From an uncultured Pelagibacteraceae bacterium (GTDB taxonomy: Bacteria > Pseudomonadota > Alphaproteobacteria > Pelagibacterales > Pelagibacteraceae), in NCBI GenBank assembly GCA_902516435.1, contig CABXYF010000001.1:62001-126000 (forward strand): 64,000 nt of DNA, written 5' to 3'. Below are positions 1 to 9,578 of the stretch, piece after piece. Both the position numbers and the translations under genes were made by a program. The notes under the pieces were generated by a model that saw only the letters and a list, made by a program, of their open reading frames with translations, did no database searches and was not told where the DNA came from. Each line of letters starts with the position of its first letter. Position 1 is the stretch's first letter.

Positions 1-2
1 TA

Positions 3-92
3 GCTGATGACCCATTGTCTTGTGTTGCAGTTGGTACAGGCAAAGCGTTGGACCAAGAAGAAACCTTTTCTACTATGTTATCTGAATATTAA
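3..92 (+). CDS. mreB: C-terminal fragment of rod-shape determining protein MreB (5' truncated by window)
   Basis: Open frame from the window edge reads ADDPLSCVAVGTGKALDQEETFSTMLSEY*, MreB-like C-terminus, directly upstream of mreC. Confidence 0.8.
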   Translation, partial: ADDPLSCVAVGTGKALDQEETFSTMLSEY

Positions 93-97
93 TTGAG

Positions 98-946
98 ATG
101 TCAGTGGGCAGAGACGATTTCGTAATTGCCTTCAGATCCGCCTTTCTAAAAAAAAAAGACAAACAAAAATTTTCTTTACTTAGTTTAATTCTATTATCTT
201 TAGTTGTAATTATCTTAAGTAATCTAAATTTCAAACCAATAAAACTTGTCAAATTAGGTATTAATGAAATTATATACAGGACATCGTTTATAATTTCTAA
301 ACCTGAAAAATATCTTCAAAATCTAAATTCAAAATTTAATGAACACATGAATTTATTTGAAAATTACAAAAATATAAAGTCAGAATTAGAAATTTTAAAG
401 GAAGAAAAAATTACTAATAATTTTTTAAAATTAGAAAATGAAAAACTAAGAAGTTTAATTGATGAAAATATAAACTCTACTGAAATACTAGCCAAGGTTA
501 TGATTGATAGAGAAAGCCCTTTTTTAAGAACAATAATTCTAAATAAAGGGACTAGAGATAATATAAAATTAGGTATGGCTGTAATTGATAGTGTTTATCT
601 TGTTGGGCAGATAATTGAGGTTAATTATTCAAATTCTAGAGCTTTATTATTATCTGATTTAAATAGTAAAATACCGTCTGTCCTAGCTCCTCAAAATATG
701 CAAGTTGTAATTTCAGGAACTGGAAAGAATTATGGAGTAATCGAACATACAAAAGATGATTTGGAGGAAAATCTTTTAATTACAGATACTATAATTTACA
801 CATCAGGTCTTGGAGGTCTTTTTAAACCTGGGATCCCAATAGGAAAAATTTCTAAGGATCAAAAAAACAAAGTCAATTTTTTTTCAGACTTTACCCAACT
901 AGATTTTGTAAAAATAATATCCTTAAATTTTGGAGACGAAAAATAA
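98..946 (+). CDS. mreC: Rod shape-determining protein MreC
   Basis: N-terminal TM, coiled coil, then MreC-type domain (VMIDRESPFLRTIILNKGTRDNIKLGMAV); position in mre cluster. Confidence 0.9.
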   Translation: MSVGRDDFVIAFRSAFLKKKDKQKFSLLSLILLSLVVIILSNLNFKPIKLVKLGINEIIYRTSFIISKPEKYLQNLNSKFNEHMNLFENYKNIKSELEILKEEKITNNFLKLENEKLRSLIDENINSTEILAKVMIDRESPFLRTIILNKGTRDNIKLGMAVIDSVYLVGQIIEVNYSNSRALLLSDLNSKIPSVLAPQNMQVVISGTGKNYGVIEHTKDDLEENLLITDTIIYTSGLGGLFKPGIPIGKISKDQKNKVNFFSDFTQLDFVKIISLNFGDEK

Positions 947-1464
947 TGTCATCTCTTAACAAAAGTTCTTTTGTAAAAGTATTTTTATCATATTTACCTC
1001 TAATATTTTTGTTTATCTCGGTGTTTAATGAATTTGATTTTAATTACCTAGAAATTGAAAATTTCACTTTTAATTTTGTTCATATTTTAATTTTTTATTG
1101 GACTTTAAAAAATTTAGATCGATTTGGATATTTATCCATTTTTTTAGCTGGAGTTATTAACGATGTTGTTGTTGGAATTCCTATTGGAGTTAGTAGCTTT
1201 TGCTATTTGATACTTTGTTCAGTCACTGCATATATCAGAAATATTACACTAAGCCCCAATTTTGTTAAAGATTGGTTTTCATTTTTATTTACAATTATAC
1301 TAATTAACTCAATACAGGTAATTATTTTAGATTTAATTTTTCTTATAGAAATTAGTTATATCAGTTATCTGATTAATTCTAGTTTCACATTTCTCTTTTA
1401 CCCAGTTTTTTTTATACTATTTAATTTCTTAAACCAAAGTATATCTGTCAAACAAAATGATTAA
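946..1464 (+). CDS. mreD: MreD-like rod shape-determining membrane protein
   Basis: Small polytopic membrane protein between mreC and PBP2; overlaps mreC stop. Confidence 0.75.
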   Translation: MSSLNKSSFVKVFLSYLPLIFLFISVFNEFDFNYLEIENFTFNFVHILIFYWTLKNLDRFGYLSIFLAGVINDVVVGIPIGVSSFCYLILCSVTAYIRNITLSPNFVKDWFSFLFTIILINSIQVIILDLIFLIEISYISYLINSSFTFLFYPVFFILFNFLNQSISVKQND

Positions 1465-3361
1465 CGAAAATTCAGGAATTAGAAAATCAGATGTAATAAA
1501 TAGACGAATGTTTATTATAAGTGCGGCAAAAATAGTTATTTTAGTGGGAATTGTAGCACGTCTTTTTTCACTTCAGATTAATGAAAATAAAAAATATCTC
1601 ACTCTTTCAGATAAAAACAGAATTAGAGAATGGAAACTTCCACCTACCAGAGGAAATATCGTAGACTATTTTGGTAATATAATTGCAGGTAATTTAAAAG
1701 TTTATCAATTACATATTATACCTGAACAAGTAGAAAATTTTAATTATTTATTGTTAAGACTGAAAACGCTTTTAAATTTGAGTGAAAAGAAAATTCAAAA
1801 GATAATTAAATTAAAAAATAAATTAAAACCATGGGACAGTATTATAGTATCTGAAAATCTTAGTTGGAGTCAATTCTTAAAAGTTAACAATTTTTTATAC
1901 GATTTAGTTGGAGTCAAACCTGTGATGACAATATCAAGAAATTATCCATTTAGTGATGTGTATACCCATGTTCTTGGCTATGTAAGTCAACCAAATCAAG
2001 AAGAGATTATAGAAAATGAAATTGTTAAAGAAAGATTTGTGCCAGGAATGAAAATTGGTAAATTAGGATTAGAGAAAACTCTTGAGAAATATTTAATTGG
2101 TACAAATGCCATACAAAGATATGAGGTTAACGCCTATGGTAAAAGGATTAATCAACTAGAATATCAAAAAGGATTACAAGGAAGTAAAATTAGATTAACT
2201 TTAGACACTGAAGTACAAAAACTTTCAGCTAAATTACTTGATAATAAAGCAGGATCAATAAGTGTAATGGATATATTCACTGGCGACATAATTGCTATGT
2301 ATTCATCTCCGTCATATGATCCAAATTTATTTTTGTTTGGTATAAGCCATGATGAGTGGGAATTAATAAGAAATAATCCATTAAAACCACTAATAAATAA
2401 GACTTTATCTGGTCTGTATTCACCTGGTTCAACCATAAAACCAATCGTGGCTCTCTCTGCTTTAGAGAATAATATTATCAATCCCAATTTCAAAGTTAAA
2501 TGCACTGGTAAAACTGAATTATACGGACAAACTTTTCATTGCTGGAAAGAAAAGGGTCATGGCTTTGTTAGTTTAAGAAATGCAATGAAGCAGTCATGTG
2601 ATACTTATTTTTATGAAGTAGCAAGATTATTAGGTGTTGATCGATTGAACATAACAGCAAAGAAATTTGGACTTGGAAAAAAAGTTTTAGGAGATTATTT
2701 TGATAATGAAAAACAAGGGTTATTTCCTAATACTAGTTGGAAAAGAAACAATCTTGAAAGAGGTTGGGTGCTAGGTGAAACTTTAATTACAGGTATTGGC
2801 CAAGGTTATACTCAAACAACTCCTTTACAATTATGCTTAATGACTGCTCAAATCGCTAATGGTGGATATAAAATTAAACCAAAAATTATTGTTAATAATA
2901 ATCCATTAACTATAGAAGAAGCCAAAAAAGCAATGGAGCTTCAGTTATTTAAATCTCCTAACGCTAAATTATTTAATGATCAAAAAAATATTAAAATAGT
3001 TCAAGAAGCAATGTTTAGTTCAACAAATGAGAAATATGGTACCTCATATAGTTCAAGAATCGATGACCCAAAGTATCAATTTGCAGGCAAAACTGGAACT
3101 GCTCAAGTCAAAAGAATTAGTAAAAGAGAAAGAGAATTAGATCTTAAATTAGAGGAAATACCTTATAATGATAGAGATCACGCTTTGTATGTCGCCTATG
3201 GTCCCTATAAAAAACCAAGATACGCATTAAGTATAATAGTAGAGCACGGCGGTTCTGGAAGTAAAGCAGCAGCTCCAATGGCAAAGGAGTTATTTAAATT
3301 AATTATTGATCGAAACGAAATGAGAAATAAACAGTCTAACTTTGAAGAAGTAGATGTATAA
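1457..3361 (+). CDS. mrdA: Penicillin-binding protein 2 (peptidoglycan transpeptidase)
   Basis: PPTRGNIVD, SPGSTIKP (SxxK), KTGTAQV motifs; followed by RodA. Confidence 0.95.
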   Translation: MINENSGIRKSDVINRRMFIISAAKIVILVGIVARLFSLQINENKKYLTLSDKNRIREWKLPPTRGNIVDYFGNIIAGNLKVYQLHIIPEQVENFNYLLLRLKTLLNLSEKKIQKIIKLKNKLKPWDSIIVSENLSWSQFLKVNNFLYDLVGVKPVMTISRNYPFSDVYTHVLGYVSQPNQEEIIENEIVKERFVPGMKIGKLGLEKTLEKYLIGTNAIQRYEVNAYGKRINQLEYQKGLQGSKIRLTLDTEVQKLSAKLLDNKAGSISVMDIFTGDIIAMYSSPSYDPNLFLFGISHDEWELIRNNPLKPLINKTLSGLYSPGSTIKPIVALSALENNIINPNFKVKCTGKTELYGQTFHCWKEKGHGFVSLRNAMKQSCDTYFYEVARLLGVDRLNITAKKFGLGKKVLGDYFDNEKQGLFPNTSWKRNNLERGWVLGETLITGIGQGYTQTTPLQLCLMTAQIANGGYKIKPKIIVNNNPLTIEEAKKAMELQLFKSPNAKLFNDQKNIKIVQEAMFSSTNEKYGTSYSSRIDDPKYQFAGKTGTAQVKRISKRERELDLKLEEIPYNDRDHALYVAYGPYKKPRYALSIIVEHGGSGSKAAAPMAKELFKLIIDRNEMRNKQSNFEEVDV

Positions 3362-4486
3362 ATGATCCAACGTGATAGATTAAATTCTGATCTTTCTTTT
3401 ATCCAAAAAGTAAAAGAATTAGATTATGTTTTATTGATAAGCATATTAATTTTGTCATTTGTAAGTTTAACAGTGATGTATTCAACTGATGGTGGAGAAA
3501 TTCTTTATCATACCAAAAGTCATTTCAGTAAATTAGCAATTTTTTTCCCTTTGATGATTATTATTGCATTTTTTAATATCAAATATTGGCATACTTTTGC
3601 TTACTTATTTTATTTAATAATAATTTTGCTTTTAGTCTGGGTATCTTTTTTTGGCATTAAATCTTCTGGTTCACAGAGATGGATGGATTTATACTTTTTT
3701 GTTCTGCAACCTTCTGAACTCATGAAAATTTCTTTAATTTTATGTCTTGCAAAATATTACCACAGGATAAAAATTGAAAATGTAAATTCTTTTATGGCCA
3801 TAATTTTTGTTTTAACTATTATATTGATACCAACTATTTTTGTTGTATCTCAACCAGACCTTGGAACATCTGTTCTTATCGCCCTGAGTGGTTTGATAGT
3901 TTTATGGTTAGGAGGTGTTAGAGTTAAATATTTTATTTTTTCTTTAATAACTTTTCTTATATCTTTGCCTTTTATAATTTCCTTTTTAAAACCTTATCAA
4001 AAATTAAGAATTTTAACCTTTTTGGATCCTGACAGAGATCCTCTCGGAGCTGGATATCAAATTATTCAGTCGAAAATTGCAATTGGATCAGGAGGTTTAG
4101 ACGGAAAAGGTTTTTTAAAAGGCACACAAAGTTATCTAGATTTTTTGCCTGAAAAACATACAGATTTTATTTTCACACTGTTTTCAGAAGAATTTGGTTT
4201 TATTGGATCTATCGGACTTCTTATCTTGTATGTGATTATAATAATTAGAATTATTCATATAGGATCAATTTCTAGAAGTAATTTTTCTAAATTATTTTGT
4301 TTTGGTTTTGCTTTCTCAATTTTTATTTATATTGTAGTTAATCTTTCTATGGTCTTAGGCTTATTACCAATAGTAGGCTCACCTCTACCTATAATGTCTT
4401 ATGGGGGATCCTCAATGTTAGCTACCATGATTGGTTTTGGTATTGTTTTAAGTGCTAAAGTAAATCATAAACAGACAATAGCTTGA
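3362..4486 (+). CDS. rodA: RodA, SEDS peptidoglycan glycosyltransferase
   Basis: Polytopic SEDS protein; QPSELMKI, QPDLGTS, LPEKHTDFIF, PIMSYGGSSML motifs. Confidence 0.95.
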   Translation: MIQRDRLNSDLSFIQKVKELDYVLLISILILSFVSLTVMYSTDGGEILYHTKSHFSKLAIFFPLMIIIAFFNIKYWHTFAYLFYLIIILLLVWVSFFGIKSSGSQRWMDLYFFVLQPSELMKISLILCLAKYYHRIKIENVNSFMAIIFVLTIILIPTIFVVSQPDLGTSVLIALSGLIVLWLGGVRVKYFIFSLITFLISLPFIISFLKPYQKLRILTFLDPDRDPLGAGYQIIQSKIAIGSGGLDGKGFLKGTQSYLDFLPEKHTDFIFTLFSEEFGFIGSIGLLILYVIIIIRIIHIGSISRSNFSKLFCFGFAFSIFIYIVVNLSMVLGLLPIVGSPLPIMSYGGSSMLATMIGFGIVLSAKVNHKQTIA

Positions 4487-4552
4487 ACCTATAAGTTTAA
4501 TAAAGCATAATTTGTCACTCTAAAAAAATAATTTTTGATTGTATAAGTAATC

Positions 4553-5794
4553 GTGGAAAATAATATTAAAATAGGAATAGTTGGAGCAGGAATTCAAGGA
4601 ATTTCTAATGCTTTGTTTTTACAAAAAAAAGGTTTTAATGTAACTATCTTTGATAGAGACAATCCAGGTGCTCAAGCAGCATCTTATGGTAATGCAGGAC
4701 ATTTTTCACCTTACGCTTCAGTGCCAATTAATAGACCCGATGTATTGACTGATGTTCCAGCAATGCTTTTAAGTTCTAGTGGTCCTTTAGCCCTGAAATG
4801 GAATTATGTTCCTAAAATGCTTCCATGGTTTTTAAAATTTATTCTAAATTCTACAAAAAATAAAATGATGCATACCGCAAAAAATATGCATCAGATTTTA
4901 GATTTAGCATTACCAGCATATGACGAATTATTTGATGAAATAAATATTGATGGTTTGGTTGAAAATAAAGGTATTCTGTACATCTGGAACGAAAAAAATT
5001 TAAAAAGTAGAGAGTTAGAAATTAATGTTAGAGATGAATTAGGAGTTAAACAACAATTAGTCAGTAAATCAGATATCCACGATTTAGAACCCTGTATAAA
5101 ACCAATCTATCACGCTGGAGTATACTATCCCTATGCAAGGCATGCGCGTAATCCAAAAAAAATTCTATTAAAATTGTTTAATTTGTTTTTAAAAAAAGGA
5201 GGAAAATTTCATAAAGTTAATATTAAAAATGTTTCTTTTGATGAAGAAAGACCTGTTTTTAAAACAGATGTGCAGAGTTATATTTTTGATAAAGCAATAA
5301 TTGCATGTGGTGCTTTTTCAAAAAAATTGACTGATAATTTTAATGAAAAAATACCCTTAGATACAGAAAGAGGATATCATGTACATTTTAAAAATTGTGA
5401 TCATCTATTAAGTAGACCTGTGATATTTTCAAATCGTGGATTTGGGATCACGCCAATGGAACAAGGATTGCGAGTAGTTGGTACAGTTGAGTTTGGTGGG
5501 TTAGATAATCCGTTATCAAAATCGAGAATTAAGAATTTAATAAGTAATGCAAAATACATGCTAGGTGATTTACCAGAGCATGAAGATGAGTGGCTTGGTT
5601 TTAGACCAACACTACCTGACTTTTTGCCAGTAATTGGTCCATCAAAAAATTACAAAAATGTTTATTATTGCTTTGGACATCATCATTTGGGATGGACATT
5701 AGGACCAATATCTGGGAAAATTGTTTCAGGTATGATTGCAAAAGAAAATACTAATTTAAACCTTAAACCATATAGCTCTCTAAGATTTAGCTAA
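4553..5794 (+). CDS. FAD-dependent oxidoreductase, DadA-like amino acid dehydrogenase family (GTG start)
   Basis: IGIVGAGIQGISNALFLQKKGFNVTIFDR dinucleotide fold; GFRPTLPDFLPVIGPS C-terminal DadA/DAO motif. Confidence 0.85.
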   Translation: MENNIKIGIVGAGIQGISNALFLQKKGFNVTIFDRDNPGAQAASYGNAGHFSPYASVPINRPDVLTDVPAMLLSSSGPLALKWNYVPKMLPWFLKFILNSTKNKMMHTAKNMHQILDLALPAYDELFDEINIDGLVENKGILYIWNEKNLKSRELEINVRDELGVKQQLVSKSDIHDLEPCIKPIYHAGVYYPYARHARNPKKILLKLFNLFLKKGGKFHKVNIKNVSFDEERPVFKTDVQSYIFDKAIIACGAFSKKLTDNFNEKIPLDTERGYHVHFKNCDHLLSRPVIFSNRGFGITPMEQGLRVVGTVEFGGLDNPLSKSRIKNLISNAKYMLGDLPEHEDEWLGFRPTLPDFLPVIGPSKNYKNVYYCFGHHHLGWTLGPISGKIVSGMIAKENTNLNLKPYSSLRFS

Positions 5795-6691
5795 GTGAGC
5801 CAAAATATTAAAGCTTACTTCATGGTGGTTTGCGCCACTTTATTTTGGGCTGGAAATTTTAATATTGGTAAGTTTGCATCCATAGAAAATATATCTCCAT
5901 TTACTCTTGCATTTTTAAGATGGCTTTTGGTTTGGATTATATTAATGCCTTTTACATATAAAGAAATTTATAGTTTAAAAAAAATAATATTTAAAAATTT
6001 TAAGTTTTTATTTATATTAGGTCTCAGTAGTGTTTTTTTATATAGCGCACTTACTTACAAGGCATTGAATCACACACAAGTAATAAATGCATCACTTTTT
6101 AATACTGCGGCACCAGCTGCAATTATTTTGGTTTGTTTGTTATTAAAAATAGAAAAAACAAATATTTTTCAGTTATCAGGTTTATTAATTTCAACTTTGG
6201 GAATTTTAGCAATTATTACTAAACTTGATTTAAATATTTTTCTTTCTTTAGACTTTAATAGAGGAGATTTATTTATGATTATAGCAATAATATCCTGGGG
6301 TGTTTACTCTGCTTTTTTAAAAAAAAGAAATTTTGAAATTTCTTTATTAGGTCTTGTTCAAATCATTTGTACATTTGGACTATTTTTACTTGCACCTGCA
6401 TTTTTTATTGAATTAAATCAAGGCAACTCAATAAATATAAACTTTAACTTATTTTATATTTTACTTTATGTTGCGATTTTTCCAAGTATTGGTTCTTACT
6501 ATTGTTGGGCCGGTGCAGTATCAATTATAGGAGCTAACAGAGCAGGTATATTTTTGTCATTAATCCCATTATTTAGTTCAATATTTGCAATTATTCTTTA
6601 TGACGAAAAATTTTTATTTTTTCATTTAATTGGGACTATTTTAATTATATTAGGTTTAATTTTATCAAATAAAAAAATTACAAATGCTTAA
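5795..6691 (+). CDS. DMT superfamily (EamA) transporter (GTG start)
   Basis: About 10 TM segments in two EamA-like repeats. Confidence 0.85.
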   Translation: MSQNIKAYFMVVCATLFWAGNFNIGKFASIENISPFTLAFLRWLLVWIILMPFTYKEIYSLKKIIFKNFKFLFILGLSSVFLYSALTYKALNHTQVINASLFNTAAPAAIILVCLLLKIEKTNIFQLSGLLISTLGILAIITKLDLNIFLSLDFNRGDLFMIIAIISWGVYSAFLKKRNFEISLLGLVQIICTFGLFLLAPAFFIELNQGNSININFNLFYILLYVAIFPSIGSYYCWAGAVSIIGANRAGIFLSLIPLFSSIFAIILYDEKFLFFHLIGTILIILGLILSNKKITNA

Positions 6692-7637
6692 AGTTGCTAT
6701 TTTAGACGATTATCAAAACGTTGCTCAACAGTTTGTAGATTTAGAAAAACTATCTGGAAAGTATGAGTTTAAAGTTTTTAGTGAGCCATTTCTTGATGAA
6801 GCTGATGCCATAGATCAATTATCAGATTTTGAGGCTTTGTTGATAATGAGAGAAAGGACACCAATTACTAAAAATTTAATTGATAATTTGAATAGTTTAA
6901 AGTTCGTTATTACTAGTGGATTAAGAAATAAATCTATTGATTTAGAGGCTGCAAAAAAAAGAAAAGTTATTGTTTGTGGCACAGATATTAATAAAAATCC
7001 AACGCCAGAACTTACATGGGCACTAATTTTAGGTTTAGCTAGAAACTTTAAAGAAGAGTTTGATAATATGTATCAAGGATATTGGCAAACAACATTAGGT
7101 GTTGAATTAAAAGGAAAAATTTTAGGTTTAATCGGTCTTGGTCGTGTTGGATCTCAGGTTGCAAAAATTGGAAAAGCATTTGGAATGCAAATTATGGCAT
7201 GGAGTGAAAACTTAAATTTAGACACATGTAAGGAATTAGATGTCTTGCCGTGTAGCAAAGATGACATAATAAAAAATTCGGATTTTTTATCCATACATGT
7301 TCACGGTGGAGAACGTTATAAAGATTGTATTACAATTAAAGAATTTGATAATATGAAAAAGACGTCATATATAATTAATACCTCGAGAGGTGAAATTATA
7401 AATGAAGATGATTTAATCATCGCTCTATCTACTAACGTAATTGCTGGCGCAGGAATTGATGTTTATGAAAAGGAACCTCTACCAGAAAATAATAAATTAA
7501 GATTTTTACCCAATGCTCTATTAACACCACATATTGGTTATGTTACCGCAGAAAATTATAATATTTTTTATAATCAAATGATTGAAGGTTTAGAAGCTTG
7601 TGTCAATGGAAAGCCTATTAGAGTTTTAGAGAAATAA
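6684..7637 (+). CDS. D-2-hydroxyacid dehydrogenase, NAD-binding
   Basis: GLIGLGRVGSQVAKIGKAFGM Rossmann motif; TSRGEIINEDDL, PHIGYVT motifs. Confidence 0.9.
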   Translation: MLKVAILDDYQNVAQQFVDLEKLSGKYEFKVFSEPFLDEADAIDQLSDFEALLIMRERTPITKNLIDNLNSLKFVITSGLRNKSIDLEAAKKRKVIVCGTDINKNPTPELTWALILGLARNFKEEFDNMYQGYWQTTLGVELKGKILGLIGLGRVGSQVAKIGKAFGMQIMAWSENLNLDTCKELDVLPCSKDDIIKNSDFLSIHVHGGERYKDCITIKEFDNMKKTSYIINTSRGEIINEDDLIIALSTNVIAGAGIDVYEKEPLPENNKLRFLPNALLTPHIGYVTAENYNIFYNQMIEGLEACVNGKPIRVLEK

Positions 7638-8530
7638 TGGAACTACCAGTTGTTAATCATGAAGATTATTTCGCTAAAATTGGTGATGATCATAAATTTC
7701 CAATTAATAAATTTGGTGAATTAGCTAAATATTTAATTAAAAATAAAATAGTAGAAAAGTTCTATAAGCCTTATGCTTGCTCTGTAGAAACTTTAAATTA
7801 TGCACATTCCAAAGAATATATTTTTGACATTAAAAATAAAACATTGGACAAAAAAGGTGTAAAAAAAATAGGATTTCCATTAGTAGATAGCGTGGTGCAA
7901 AGATCATTCGTTGCAACTGGTGGGACGGTTCTTGCTTCAAAACTTGCTATTAATTATGGAATAGCTTGTAACACTGCAGGAGGTAGTCATCATGCAAATT
8001 ATAATGGCGGAGCTGGTTATTGTGTGTTTAATGACGTTGCCGTTGCAGCTCATTATTTGATTAATAGAGGTCTAGCTAATAAAATTCTTATAGTAGATTT
8101 AGATGTACACCAAGGAAATGGTAACTCAGATATTTTTAAAGAAAATAGGAATGTTTTTACATTTAGTATGCATTCAAAGACAAATTATCCAGCCAAAAAA
8201 TCAACTAGTGATTTAGATGTTGAGCTAGAAGATAATTTGGAAGATCAAAGTTATATAAAAACATTAAAACATTATTTAATAGAGTTAAATGAAGAGAATT
8301 TTGATTATGTTTTTTATATTGCAGGAGTAGATATTCATTTTAACGACAGATTAGGAAAATTAAAAATATCAGATGAAGGAATAAGACTAAGAGATGAATT
8401 AGTTGTTGAGAATTTTTTTTCAAAAAGAATACCTTTTTGTGGTGTTTTAGGTGGTGGGTACAATAAAGATTTCAACAAATTAGTCGAATTGCATTCAGTA
8501 TTACATCAATCATGTGCTAAATATATTTAA
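7637..8530 (+). CDS. Histone-deacetylase-superfamily (arginase/deacetylase fold) amidohydrolase
   Basis: GGSHHANYNGGAGYCVFNDVAVAA and ILIVDLDVHQGNG motifs of HDAC-like zinc deacetylases. Confidence 0.9.
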   Translation: MELPVVNHEDYFAKIGDDHKFPINKFGELAKYLIKNKIVEKFYKPYACSVETLNYAHSKEYIFDIKNKTLDKKGVKKIGFPLVDSVVQRSFVATGGTVLASKLAINYGIACNTAGGSHHANYNGGAGYCVFNDVAVAAHYLINRGLANKILIVDLDVHQGNGNSDIFKENRNVFTFSMHSKTNYPAKKSTSDLDVELEDNLEDQSYIKTLKHYLIELNEENFDYVFYIAGVDIHFNDRLGKLKISDEGIRLRDELVVENFFSKRIPFCGVLGGGYNKDFNKLVELHSVLHQSCAKYI

Positions 8531-8532
8531 TC

Positions 8533-8907
8533 ATGGTAAAAAAAATTAATCAAAACTTAACTGCAGAACAAAAATTAATTTTATTTGAAGAAGGAACTGA
8601 GTTTGCTGGAACAAGTGAACTTAATCATGAAAAAAGAGAAGGAAGTTTTCATTGTGCAAATTGTGGAGTTAAACTTTTTGACTCAAAAACGAAATATGAA
8701 AGTGGTTCTGGTTGGCCTTCATTTTATGAATCTTTACCTGATGTATTTGAAACAAAAACAGATCATCACATAGGTTACGCTAGAACTGAATATCATTGTA
8801 AAAATTGTGGAGGACATCATGGTCACATTTTTGAAGATGGACCAGAACCTACAGGAAAAAGGTACTGTAACAATGGTGTTTGTTTAGTATTTAAACCAAA
8901 AAGTTAG
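8533..8907 (+). CDS. msrB: Peptide-methionine (R)-S-oxide reductase
   Basis: CANC / CKNC zinc ligands, SGSGWPSF, RTEYHCKNCGGHHGHIFEDGPEPTGKRYCNNG. Confidence 0.93.
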   Translation: MVKKINQNLTAEQKLILFEEGTEFAGTSELNHEKREGSFHCANCGVKLFDSKTKYESGSGWPSFYESLPDVFETKTDHHIGYARTEYHCKNCGGHHGHIFEDGPEPTGKRYCNNGVCLVFKPKS

Positions 8908-8908
8908 T

Positions 8909-9163
8909 TTATTTTAATAAATCTTGAAGTTTGTTTGTTTTTTCTAGCGCTCTTGTTTCATCATAACCACCAATATGTTGATCATCAAAAAAAATTTGAG
9001 GAATAGTTCTTTTACCATTAGCTTTTTTAATCATTTCATCCATAGCGCCCTCAACTTTTGAAATATCTATTTCATTGTATGGTGCATTATTTCTAGCAAG
9101 CAATCTTTTTGCAGCATCACAGTAATTACAAAATGGACCTGTATAAATTGTAATTTTTTTCAT
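8909..9163 (-). CDS. grxC: Glutaredoxin 3
   Basis: ITIYTGPFCNYCDAAKRLL with CxxC; RTIPQIFFDDQHIGGYDE. Confidence 0.92.
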   Translation of the reverse strand: MKKITIYTGPFCNYCDAAKRLLARNNAPYNEIDISKVEGAMDEMIKKANGKRTIPQIFFDDQHIGGYDETRALEKTNKLQDLLK

Positions 9164-9166
9164 AAT

Positions 9167-9481
9167 CTATAAGTAGTCACCTTTTTTAATTTTACTAGTA
9201 ATTTCTTTCCTAGAGTATTCAAATTTTTTTCTATGTTTAATACTTTTCTGGTTAACTCTTTTTCTCCACAATCTAAAAGACGCTGGTTTAATAGATCTTC
9301 TCATAATTTTAATTACTTCAGACTCTGTTTTTCCAGTTTTTTTTTCTATTTCTTCAAAAGTAATCCTATCTGCCCAAGCTGCCCAAATAACCCAATCTGG
9401 GTCATTTACGTCTGGTTCAGGATTTTTAACTCGAGTGACAGGAATGCGACCTTTTTTTTTCATAATCCCTTTATAATTCAA
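9167..9481 (-). CDS. TIGR03643/DUF2805-type uncharacterised protein
   Basis: WVIWAAWADRITFEEIEKKTGKTESEVIKIMRRSIKPASFRLWRKRV pattern typical of this family. Confidence 0.75.
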   Translation of the reverse strand: MNYKGIMKKKGRIPVTRVKNPEPDVNDPDWVIWAAWADRITFEEIEKKTGKTESEVIKIMRRSIKPASFRLWRKRVNQKSIKHRKKFEYSRKEITSKIKKGDYL

Positions 9482-9526
9482 ATAAAAATTTAATGCATTT
9501 ATTTTAGTCTCTGATATTGTAAATAT

Positions 9527-9573
9527 GATAGTCCTTCTTAGCCATCTTTAGCTCCCGGTTTTTTAGGACTATC
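9527..9573. repeat. 9-bp perfect inverted repeat GATAGTCCT...AGGACTATC with 29-nt interior
   Basis: Arms at 9527-9535 and 9565-9573, ending 5 nt before the ATG at 9579. Confidence 0.6.
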
Positions 9574-9578
9574 TTAAA

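Noticed and set aside
2164-2505. Minus-strand 113-aa ORF inside mrdA
   Set aside because: Fully antisense to the PBP2 catalytic domain; no recognisable motif
8585-8773. 62-aa ORF inside msrB in another frame
   Set aside because: Overlaps a well-supported MsrB; low-complexity alternate frame
9233-9493. Plus-strand 86-aa ORF antisense to the TIGR03643-type gene
   Set aside because: Composition looks like antisense of a Lys-rich protein (Phe-rich); no family signal
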